Assembly (NCBI GenBank): GCA_025618425.1 | Contig: CM046847.1 | Location: 6,851,146-6,915,145, forward strand | Direction of reading: 5' to 3' | Source: Heliocidaris tuberculata | Lineage: Eukaryota; Echinodermata; Echinoidea; Camarodonta; Echinometridae | Length of the DNA: 64,000 bases | Part shown: positions 45,151-57,100 of the stretch, in pieces | Layout: each line of letters starts with the position of its first letter | Numbering within the stretch: position 1 is the first letter of the stretch | Notes under the pieces: model-generated | What the model was told of the DNA's origin: nothing | What the model saw: only the letters and a program-made list of their open reading frames with translations | The model's database searches: none | Position numbers and translations under genes: made by a program

Positions 45151-47564
45151 ATAAAAAAAATATATATTTGTATGTTCTCATTAGCTGCACATGTATGTGC
45201 AAAGTGAGATAAAGAATGTTTCCATCTGTTTGTTTTTTTAGTCAAAAGGAAAATTTTTAAAAATTTATAAAACGGACACTTTGATATATAATTTCTCTTT
45301 CATTTTATTTACAAAGTAATTTTAAGTAAGTTACATAATATATTCAGTTAATGCATACAAAATGTGTCACTTCCTCCTATTTTCTATCAATTTCACTGTG
45401 AATGGCTATGCTGTTCACAATATGATCACCCCAAAGGATAGACAGTAAAAGTGGATTGTGTATATCTAGCTTGCTTCAGTCTATACTTCGAATCAGGCCT
45501 GCTTTGGAATCAAATATTTTATGCACTTAATACAGCAATACATGAATAAAAATAGAAATGAAAGGCTTCAGTATTAAAAGTTGGGGGGGGGGGGGGGTTG
45601 CATTCCCCCATACATCTACATCACATCTTTTTTTAAAACCTATGACTCTCAAATCTAAATCTCTAACACAATTTTCCTTACTTCTCTGATAACAAAGTGG
45701 TTTACAAAATACGATGTAGACCAATTTCACCCATACTTTCTTCCTAAAAGGTGATTGTGATGGCACAGAGCTAAATGCAACATGTCTGACATAGCAACAG
45801 GATATATACTACCTGAATGGAATATCACTGTAATAGATTCAAGTGAACATTTGTGCTTAGTTTAGAATACATTCCCAGCATTCTTCTTATGTTGCTGTCT
45901 GTGAAGTAATTTCTTGCTTTTTTATATGAAAAGCAACGACTCAAATAATATTATAATACATGTATATTTACTAAGAGAAAAAAATTGGCTAGCACTTGCC
46001 ATCCAGTAAAGATACATAAATTTTCTAGCAAGGCTATTAGTAACAAAAATACATAAGTTTCAGCTTCCTATGCTTCTTGGGTCAAATTCATCATTTACTT
46101 CCACATCCATACATACATTACCATCATTTCTAACAATGTGCACTGTGTTATGTTAGATCAACAAATGTCCTAGTTAATTCAGCAATAATCTAATAATCAA
46201 ATATGATTTTTGTCACATCCAAAATTTTTAGAGCAGTTTCAAACATTTGCAGTCCATTAAAGGAACTTGAAACAAAGTTAGGTAGCAAGAACATCACAAG
46301 AGCAAACCGAGAGAATTATTTCATACAACATTGACATTCTGGTAGAATTAGAGCACAGCTGTTTTGCTCAACTCATTGAACCTCACAACAGACACAGAGC
46401 AGGCAACGGTTCCTCTGTGAATGAGTTGCAGCGAGTCATGAATGACTTTAAGGGCTGGTCATATTTGACCGATGATGATAGCTATTGGTAAACAAAAACT
46501 CGTTCTCAAATCGCAAAAGTGTTGTTTATGTGGAAAATGAACAGGAAATCGTTAGGGTAGGTCAGAACTCACCGATATATGCCAATGAGCCTTCCTCATC
46601 AATTTTATCACCCATTTTTCCAGGACAGACCTCATCAATACTTTCTGAGAGTCAATCGTTTTTGCTCCTCCAAGGTGAGGTTAGTTCAGAAGAATCATGT
46701 GGGCAGTGTCAGTCAAGATTGATTGACAGAACTCCACTAATTTTATCAGTCAGGTGTGACCACTTTTATCGTTAAATAGTTATACGTACATTTTACATGC
46801 GCATACATTACCGTTATTGTCATTGGACAAATCTGACCACACTTAACTTACAATTAAGTTACAATGGCTCAAAAGTAACAGGGGCCTGGTATACAATTGC
46901 CCCAATAATTTTAACTCTGGACACCTATGAAAAAAGTTAGCGTGCAGGGCATGTTAAGCCCACCGTACACTATACGATCGGTCTGTGATCTGATTTTGGA
47001 AGAAAATGTAATTAAATATAAACAGTTAAGCACATAAGATATGTTTGATTGAGGTTCTGAATATATATATATATATAAATGTTAAAATTGAAATTACGGC
47101 CTGTTACGAGCCTTCTAGTCAGAAGAAATGCTAAATCGGCTAATAGTGACATCAGAGCAGTCCTGCGATTGTCTACTATTTGAAACTGATTTGGCCCTTA
47201 TTCCTGATATAAGGCTGACATTGCACAAAATTCCTATGATCAGTATTCATATTATCATTCAGATCCTGAATCAGGTAGATTTCATTTATTAAAATGCCCA
47301 TATTTAATGCTATTGCGATATACTTCCCAAATCGGATCGTAGTCGATCGTATAGTGTTAACCCACATTTATTCAGTGCATACATAAGCTTGCTTGTATAC
47401 AACTCAGAGAGTATTCACTGCAATTCAATGCTCATACTCCAAAATGGCTCTTGACCCTAATATTTCAACATATGGTCATTTATTCTCAAGTACAAGATGT
47501 ACATGGAGCTTTATTACAACATTAGTTTAGATTGGTGATACTCTACAAAAGACTGAAACTACCT

Positions 47565-47919
47565 TAAAGGGGACCAATCATCTAAAAATATTATTTGTCT
47601 ATTGTTATAAGATATAAAATCACCCATATATATATATATATGTGAGATATTTGTAAGGTTAAGGATTAAAAATCATAAGGCCTGAACCGAAGTTTTTTTT
47701 TTTATTCATGTGTCCCTGAACCGAGTTAACTCTCATGCAAATGTATTATTGACTATTTTACTAACAATTCCTTTTTACGTTTAATTTTTCGCGTAATTCT
47801 CGTAAATAAACTTTTAATAACTCTGTACGGAAGTAATATTTGAAGCTGATATCAATAAATGAAGCATAGAGGCATAGGACTCCAAACAAAACATTTTTTT
47901 GTGTGATTGGTTCCCTTTG
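47565..47919. mobile_element. MITE with AAAGGGGACCAATCA ends
   Basis: Left taaaggggaccaatcat and right gtgattggttccctttga are imperfect inverted repeats about 355 bp apart. An element of similar ends and size is at 55450-55823. No coding. Confidence 0.6.
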
Positions 47920-48414
47920 AATTGAAAGACTATAATCTCATTATACACTTGAAGAGATTAATATGCAATCCAAACATGTATCTAATGTTCTGACCATCCA
48001 AATCCATCAATTGCACTACCTATACAACTTAAATAAATTGATATACAAATATTTAAGAATAAGAATTTACAATAGTAATATACATGGACATGCAGTAAGA
48101 AGGGATTCTCCAAAGAAATTTGCAATTTGATCATTCAGAATCATATAGCTCTCCACAATGTATTCTCTTCTGTTTTTAACATTGTCCCCAAAATGCTTTG
48201 AAAGGATTATTGTAAGCTAATAAATTTGATTTTGTAAAGCACGGTAACTTTATTTGCCTATAAACAAGATGATCCATTGCCACATCACCAAGAATGCACT
48301 TATCCATCCAGCAATCCTGTTACATGTCGAAGATCTAAAGTCATCATTAAAACCCCTAAATTTTCATTTTTCGACAAACTGGCTCTCATAATAATATGAA
48401 TTTTGTATGCTGAG

Positions 48415-48741
48415 AGCCAATAGGAGCTTAACTCTCTGTAAAATGATATGAATTACTGTATATGCCATAAATTTTCGCAAATAGGACTGACCATACTATT
48501 GCAAGAGTGGTTGAATTCGCAATTGGGAAATTCTCAAATCTACAAACAGCAATGATGATGTACTTTCGCAAAACGAAGGGGTGAACTTCTGACCAGCAGG
48601 CAAATTAATTCAACTGACTACTTACGTTGGCAATATTTTAGCGTGTTGTTAAATTTGAGACCCACTCAGCATTCACGAATATAAAACCCTGCGAAATATA
48701 TGGCATATAGCATACAGTATGCCTTCTGGCTCTCAGCATAC
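48415..48741. mobile_element. Inverted-repeat element with GTATGCTGAGAGCC ends
   Basis: Left gtatgctgagagcca and right ggctctcagcatac are inverted repeats about 325 bp apart; 'atatgccata' also recurs inside in both orientations. Probably a small MITE. Confidence 0.55.
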
Positions 48742-48929
48742 AACTGAATTTAGAATGAATGCCAAATCACTTAACATCTGAGCAGTGCCTTTTCTAACCT
48801 GGTGAGAATGTAGCCTTGGTAATACAGTGGTGTGTTTCACACTGTGGTCTTACATGTACGTCCTACTTGTCCTACATCCCATTAGGGTTATAAAAGAGTT
48901 AGGTTTCATTGGATCTATTGCCAGATGAC

Positions 48930-49100
48930 CAATCGGATGAAAGAACCAATGGGACGTAAGACCAGAGCTCTAGGACCATTGGGACATAGGACCAATGGGA
49001 CATAAGACCAGAGCTCTAGGACCAATGGGACATAGGACCAATGGGACATAAGACCAGAGCTCTAGGACCACTGGGACATAGTACTAATGGGACTACAATG
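48930..49100. repeat. Minisatellite 'gaccaatgggacataa'
   Basis: About three tandem units of 50-60 bp, each with 'accaatgggacataagac', 'cagagctctagg' and 'accattgggacatag'. Each unit is itself built from the 16-bp word gaccaatgggacata. Confidence 0.85.
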
Positions 49101-49330
49101 TATGAACCACTTCAAAGTATCACAACATCCTTGTGGATCTCAAGAATATAACCTTCCTGTCAAAACATACTTAGCTTAAAGGTCATGCTTGGTCACACTT
49201 GATATTCTACAAACAACAGCTCGACGATAAACCTAGTGAAGGCATAATGAAGAGTGTTGATTTAGTTGAACCGCTGTTCACAATTTCCCTTTGATTGGAG
49301 TATTGTACCTCCAATCGCATCTCATCCAGG

Positions 49331-50032
49331 TAAAGTAAAATTCTTTATTCTACAAAGACAGGAATACACCCATTTTACATTGTATATTAAATTCAATTAA
49401 TGCCTAGGTACAATAGTTGTTCCTGTCAACTCTACAGCTCATATTCATGTTCTTTGACAAAGATGATCAATTCAGAGACATCAAAACCATCAAGGTGAGA
49501 AAGAACACTTGGGTTAAGCAGTGGGGTTGTGCTGCAGACTCCTGAAAAGATCTTGGAACTAACCAATGAATGTCTTCAACTACCAGTTTGTTTGAGGTTT
49601 GTCAGATAAAGCAGCATCTGCTGTTTGAAAGCTGCATACCTTCATTACAAACCGGACAGCAAGCCAATAAACATTTGGTATTAGGCACAACGGGAATGAG
49701 CATCCAGGAATTTGATCACAATTTAGAAAACAGCATGTATGGCAAATGAAGCACTCACTACAAAAGCTAGATGCTCCAGAGATCATGCCTATGTCCAGCT
49801 GTGAACTAGCATGTAGAGTAGTGAGTCCAATGCCAAAGGAGATCCTCTAGCTCTGTAGGGCTTCTGGTCAACCCTGCATGGCTTGAAGATTGTCTGCTTT
49901 AATATATGTATTTAAATATATAACGAAAACAGCATGTCAGAACAAGGAACTTCTGATAGAATCCAGATATGCCCAATGGCCCTGGATCATATGTCTGCTA
50001 TTAAGTATCAAGTCCATGCTAGAGTTTAGCCA
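49331..50032 (-). other. Probable 3' UTR of CHMP3
   Basis: Non-coding DNA directly downstream (minus strand) of the CHMP3 stop. A minus-strand AATAAA is at plus 49344-49349, about 685 bases after the stop, and could be the poly(A) signal. Extent is inferred. Confidence 0.4.
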
Positions 50033-53000
50033 CTAGCTCCTGAGTGCTTCTAGTCTGGCCTGCATGGCTTGGAGATCATCCCCTTCTTCTTCTTCCTCCT
50101 CGCTCTCTGGACCTGCTGTAGCGCCCTCTGCTGGTCCTGGAAGCTCAGCGCTGACTTCTGGAGCTGTGGAGAGTGCACCTGTAAGGTAAGGAGAATAAGA
50201 AAAAGAGAAAAGAAATTACAACATTGGCATGCTGTTTGGTATGGTTGTATTTGTTGCACATACATTTTTCATTACTCATTGGAACATGCAGGGTATTAAA
50301 AAACAGGAAAATAAACATCTTATATTCATACATGAGGGCTAATCCATAAAAAGGCCGATATAAACTCTGAATAGTTTTCTTAGATTGTGGTTGTCTGTTT
50401 TACATTTCCTGTCACTGTTCCTTTATTTGTACGCAATATCTATTTGTATTGAATATTCTCGGACTTGGTAACCTCTCCCTGAATCTCCCTGAACCATAAT
50501 TCAACCATTTCCTCCCTTTATTTACCATCTTTATTCCTACCATTCTGGTTTTTATTTGAAAAAATGCTGTATCACTACTTACATGTCATGCAAAATCTCA
50601 AAAGTAACTGACCATATCCATTATTTTTCCTAGAAATTTTTTTTTCTTTTCTATCCAATGCATAAAATTGGCTGAACCCTGCCACTAATCCTCATATGAT
50701 ATCTTTTTAACAAATGAAAGTGAAAGAGATGGTAAAATATGAAAGTGAAAGAGAGAGAAATGTCCTTGTAAGTCATGTTTTCAAAACCATGTATAAAATG
50801 TTCCCCATTATTATAGGGTTTTCAGCATTTCATGAAAACAAAATTTCCTGACTTTCCCCTGATCTCTCCCTGATGGGGTTTTAAAATTGGAGGATCGTTA
50901 CATGCTAGTAATCATAGCCAACCAGTGAATATGCTGTTTGGATATGTGACAAAAATATAAAAGACTGACTACTTTCTTTTTGGGCCAATGAAAGTCCTTC
51001 ATTTTTCCCTAATATGAGTGAGTTTTCTCAACTTCCCAGGTAGATTGGATCCCTAAACATTTATCAGTATTTTTTTCTTACCTGCTGTGACTTCAAAGAG
51101 TATCTTATCAATCTCCTCCTGGGTGGCATCTTCTTCTACATCATCTAATGATTCAAAAGTATCATCCATCATCTCCTCGATGATTCCAGCCTGGAGAGAA
51201 AAGCATACATTTAATTAATGGATTTAAACCTTATTGGAGCTCTTGCAGCTGAACTTAAATGACTTAAATTTATATTTTTTATTGTTCATCATGCAGTAGA
51301 TGGGTTCTTTGAAGCAACAAAATACACATAAACTAACAAAAATTTCTCGATATTGCATTTACTGAAATGTGTGACTCTCATTTGCACAGAGAGACCACAA
51401 AAGCATATCTGTCCAGACTACTAGCTTGATTTCTATATCTTTATTTGCTTCTTTACTAAGGTCAACCTTTTCTACCAATTTTTTTTTGACAGATATCATA
51501 TATTTGTTGAAATTAACATTCAGCGTAAGTTGTAAGTTTGGTTTGATTCTTTGAAAATTCATTTTCATTATTACCAGAACTCAAGATTACCTGTAAAGCT
51601 ACATGTGCCATTTTGCTATTCCATATTGAACAATTCTTCATAAGTAGTACAGCCTACATTTTAATAGCCACTGAGTATATGAAAGAATTGGTAGACTGTC
51701 TGCAAATTGACAGAGTGAGGAGAAAACCACAGATGTGTTACACACATGCACAGTGGCACAGAGCATCTGTTCCATTCTCTTATCTCCTTTAAAAAGTTAA
51801 ATACATGTAGTTCCTTAAAATATAAATAAATTACATTTTTTATCAAAGTGCTAACTGAAAATGAATGTGGCAAAAGCTTTTCAAATATTGCACATGGATA
51901 TAAAACTAAAATACATAAATAAAAGAATAAACAAAAATCCAACACCGGTATTCTTGGATGTGTGGCCTCAGTAAAGCCTGGCTTAACTTAGGCCACTGAT
52001 TTATGGAACACCAAGTGTCAACCCCCGAGTTTTTTTTAATAAAATACTGTACTAATGTAACAATTTCTAGAACAAAATAATTTTGGAAATGAAAAGAAAA
52101 TGAGAAATTACTTTAAAACAAACCAAGTTTTTGTAGATCAAGTTAGTGACAGAATTATGGTGGTTTGGTACTCCAGAAATCTGTGGACTAACTAAAAGCA
52201 TTTAGGCAGGCTTACAGTTGAGCGGCAAAAGATAAAACTTGCAATAGAATATTTCTGTTATCTTGGCAGAGAATAAACACAAGTGTGAAGAACTTTTATT
52301 CACAATGAGATCCATAACTTGGGAGTTTCTATAGTACTTCAGTAAGGATACAAACCTTCACAGTATATGTGACCCGGCACCACAAAACCACCAAAAAGTC
52401 GCAAAAAATAATTTTTCTGATTTTATCATATTTGGATAGAACAAAGTCTCAGCTTTAAAATGACATATGACTCATTATAATTGAAACTTTCTAACCCTTT
52501 TTATTCAGCGAATGAAAGGAGCTTGTAAGAGAGGTTTGCTGGTATTAAATAGGGAGGAAATGAGCTCTAAAGTTGAGGCCTATTCAAGCGTGCGGAGTAA
52601 GAAAACAAGAGAGAAAATCAATGGAGAGTGAATCAAAAGGCCATAGCACCCACTATGAATGAATTGTTGGATTAGGTTGATATTTGGTAGGAGTGTTAAA
52701 TATAGTTTATTCATTCCATTGCCAAGACTTCAAATTGTGAACTTTAGTTGTTCGAAAGTTATTATGATGCAAATGAGAGTGTTCTAATGAGAGATTAAGC
52801 GCACCTCGGTGGCCTGACACCTGCACTAGACAATGCCTATTCACTCCAGACCTTTGGGGTGTCTTTCTTTGTTCCCTGTTACATAATACTGGTTTGTTAC
52901 CTGTGTAGTCCTTCTGTTATCATACATTGAACTTGTAATTTAGCCATATAATTGACTTGAATAGGACCTACTCTTTTTCTTGTTCATATTGATTAACCTA

Positions 53001-54155
53001 TGCAATTTGTTTTACATAGAACTTACATACTCTTTCCTTGCTCACATGAATAAACTTGATCGTCCTCTTTCAGACTCTGTTTCGTCATCGAAATGAAACT
53101 TAAAACTGCTCTGTAATTTGCTTTCGCGACTATTAGTGAACTGTAATATCAGTATGATGAGATTGCTGAGAGTTTATTCTTTCTATCAGTATAAAAATTA
53201 TTAGGGAAAAGATAATTTAAGGCCCGTGAGATTGCAGTGATTTTACGAGGGTGAGCGGTACCGATTAAAAAAAGATCATACGGGAAGGCGAAGAATTAGG
53301 AAGAAACCGAAGCAGTGCGAAACAAGTGAATGAGTAAATTACGCAATGCGTAATAAATGTCCCCGCCGGAAGTGCAGATCTGTGGAAATTAACTAGCCTG
53401 AACCTTAAAACTTCAGTGAAAAACTTTAGTGAATAAAATAATAATGTTACTGCATGCAAAAGAAGAGAATACCAACAATGCATGTATACAACTGAAATAT
53501 AAAACATGAAAACATTATGAACCTTCAGCCATTTTGAATAAATTTGCATAAATTTGCATGAATAATGAATTTCAAAATTCTGTGTAGAAGTTTGGAAGCC
53601 CCCACCCAGCCCTATCAGATAAAACAATCGGAATCAAAATCCGATGTGAAATAGAGGAGAAGTAGCATTTTTTGTCAATTTTGAATAAATTTGCATAAAT
53701 TTGCATAATTAATGAATTTTAAAATTCTGTGTAGAAGTTTGGAAGCCCCCACCCAGCCCTATCAGATAAAACAATCGGAATCAAAATCCGATGTGAAATA
53801 GAGGAGAAGTAGCATTTTTCGTCAATTTTGAATAAATTTGCATAAATTTGCATAATTATTGAATTTCAAAATTCTGTGTAGAAGTTTGGAAGCCCCCACC
53901 CAGCCCTATCAGATAAAACAATCGGAATCAAAATCCGATGTGAAATAGAGGAGAAGTAGCATTTTTCGTCGATTTTGAATAAACTTGCATAAATTTGCAT
54001 AATTAATGAATTTCAAAATTCTGTGTAGAAGTTTGGAAGCCCCCACCCAGCCCTATCAGATAAAACAATCGGAATCAAAATCGGCCAAGAAATGACGGAG
54101 AAGTAGCATTTTCTAACATTTGAGCACACACGGACAGACGGACGGACGGACGGAC

Positions 54156-54194
<39 letters not shown>

Positions 54195-57100
54195 CGTACG
54201 GAGCCCGTTTCATAGTCCCCTCGCGAACTTCGTTCGGCGGGGACAAAAAACTGGTTTAGAAAAACAGTTAAAAAATCATCTTCTACTGTGTTTTCAGCTT
54301 CCAGATTTTGATATATGATACAGAAAATAATGATCTTTCAGAAAAACCAAAAATCCCAAAATAAAATTTTCCAACCCAAATTTCCATTTCAGCTGTTTAC
54401 AAAATATCACGGGTTGCGACTTTTTGGTGGTTTTGTGGTGCCGGGTCACATATAAAACAAATAACACACAACACTTATTTCATGCCTGAGAATGAACCAT
54501 TGCACTTGGTAACTTAAGAATAGTTCAAAACCCACTCCGCTACATGTTTTGCGCTTCACATCATCTTCACGTTACCTTCTGAGCTTGGTACACTTGAAGA
54601 GGCTGCAAAGTTTACAGAACTGGGCAGCTCACATTGTCATTAGATTGGATTGACATCATGACCCCAGCCCACTACTTAAATCTCTCCATTGGCTCCCCAT
54701 AAACGAAATGATTCCCTTCAAGATACATGTATGATTGTTTGGTTTTTTAACCCTTTAATGACAGGAATTATTTAAGGGCTAAATTGATCACATTTTGTTC
54801 TTCAAATTGGCAACAAATATTTTTTTCTTATAATGCCACATGATTCCAATAAAATGTAATGTCTTTGAAAACAACATACATGGTTACAAACTTTGTTGAA
54901 AATTTGAAAAACTTGCCAATTTTGACAAAAAACAATGATTTTGAACCTCTGAATGTGTTGCCAATATAAGGATTTTAAGGCTTATTCTCCTTTTTTAAAT
55001 TCCTGGCATCAAACGCAATATGGTCATGCAACAAAAATGGGCAAAGTGTGTGCAGAAATTTTTGCTCTTTCTACTCATGCATCTGGAATATTTTTTAGGG
55101 CCCTAATCAAAAGTTATTGAGCCAAACCACAAAATGTGGTCAATTGTCTCGAAAGGGTTAATCCTTCCATGATCAAATGCCAATATTCATGTATATTAAA
55201 GATTGGATAAAATTTCACAACCCATCTCGTTGTAATCTTCACTCTTCCAGGGACCCATTACTTCTCACCATCCCCCAAACCTGTAGCAAAGCTGGTGATC
55301 GCACATTTACTGTAACCGCATCCAAAGAATGGAGCAATATCCCCTCTTTCATCAAATCAGCTAGATTCACAGACCAATTTAAGAAATTTTTGAAATCATA
55401 TCTCTTCCTGGAATAGCTAAACCTCTCCTACTTTTCCCAAACTTTATGCTTAAAGGGTACCAATCACCAAAAAATATTTTACTCTGTATGTAAGAGGTTC
55501 CATGTCATTCTACTATATTCCAAATGTGGGCTTCGAATACCACTTCTATAAAGAGATAGTACAAGTTTAATTATATTCTCTAAAAGCATAAAAACGACTC
55601 GTGAGTAGACTATTCAACACACCCTTACGCCCTCGCCAAGATAAGGGCTGGCGCGGAACCCTACTCGGAGGTTTGGTTCCTTGCGAGCACCTTCATGTTA
55701 TCCTTTATTTCCTTCATACTCCTAAGCTGTTGATCTATAGAATTTCATATAAAGTTCTTTGAGGTTAATTTTATACTTCCTAGTGGTATGCACATTCTTT
55801 TTTCAGGTGGTTGGTACACTTTAGTAAGTTATTTTTTATTCTACGTAATGTATTGTTAATTTTGTATTAATGTTATGTTTATATGTATTATTAATTTGCA
55901 ACGCTGTGATATAGCTGTACTATGGAGAGCGTACTAAATGCTAATTATTATTCTTACTAATGCACTCAGAGCAGTGCGTTATAACACGCTGCTCGGAGTG
56001 CATTAGTAAAAATACTAACCTTCATCATTTCCTTTGAGAGTTCCATCATGGTAGCTTGGATCTCTGGTATTTTGACCAATGACTGCATGGCTTTCATCAC
56101 AGATGTACTCTTCTCCATTGCACCGCTTACTCTCAGTACAGCTGATTGGTGGAAAGATCAGACAAGCAGTCATAATTACGGCAATCATCATGCATTCATG
56201 AACCGAGTGGTTGGTTACCGTAAGGCATGAACTTCAAATACAGCACAGAGAAATTACATCATTCATGCAAATTGCAAAATATATTTAGCTAAAACTATTG
56301 CAAAATAGGATACCTAAAAGATACTATACAAATTTACAGGCAAAGAGGGATAATTAAATCTAAATAAAAACATTTCAAGAAATTTTATTGTTGTGTATAG
56401 CTAGTTGCATGATACTTTGAATGCAATCTTTAACAGCGAAGTTGTACATGTAGGCCTACAAGCAATAATTTGTGCATTATTAAGAATAATGGGATAGATA
56501 AGAGCATCCATGCAATATCTGATAAAGCAAACCTCTGAATTTCTATGTTCATCTAGATGTTCTAGTAGGAATAGAATTAGCCAATATTATTTTGATATGC
56601 ATTTGTTTCTACAAAGCTATAACTCGTTAATGAAACTTATTAAAGGGTCACATAATGTTTATTATAATGCGGTACATCAATTTGTTTCTTTTCTTTTCCT
56701 CTATTCTTTTATAATACCATGCTTTGAATATTCATTGAATTGGAAGTAGTGTGTGCTATTTCTTCAAGCAGTATACTTTTGTTTATCTTCTTTTATCAAA
56801 AAAAAAGAAGGAAGAAACAGATTAAGAGGAAAATGCAAATTAATTTTATATTATTGAGAATTATGTGTTTCAAAGGGATCAAACCAAATGATAGATTAAC
56901 TATTATATATCAGTGGAATAATCCACATTTCAAATTGTTAATTTATTATTATTATTTGCATTTCAATTTATACTTGCTGATTCACATTTGGTCACTTGTT
57001 TGATCATGATTTTTTGTAATGTTCATATTTTGTATTGTACTGTCAATGTTATATTTGTTCATTTGCAGGAGGGCCTTCTTGTAAACCTGTGTTAAAATCA

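Larger units (their letters stand above)
42545..46450. repeat. Large interspersed block, copy iii
   Basis: Third copy of the 8350-12750 / 13050-18410 block, in direct orientation and placed after deaminase copy 2 just as copies i and ii follow deaminase copy 1. It shares the same ordered landmarks from 'cttcaggttctgaagag' to 'gaatgagttgcagcg'. It is more diverged, lacks the Tc1/mariner right end, and carries TA/TAAA microsatellites (43655-43757 and 43930-43973) and a hAT-like element (43226-43492). No gene. Confidence 0.7.
46451..49330. other. Gene-poor intergenic region
   Basis: No gene supported. A 96-residue plus frame at 46485-46775 resembles nothing known and has no supporting context. 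Repeats inside are listed separately (47565-47919, 48415-48741, 48930-49100). The region lies downstream of the CHMP3 3' end. Confidence 0.45.

Noticed and set aside
46485..46775. 96-residue plus frame as a possible small gene.
   Set aside because: No recognisable domain, no splice or promoter support, and it lies near the end of a decayed repeat block.
53265..53627. 120-residue minus frame also found as 104 residues at 37033-37347.
   Set aside because: Shared only because both lie in the same repeat element; the sequence holds tandem octamer units and no protein family was recognised.
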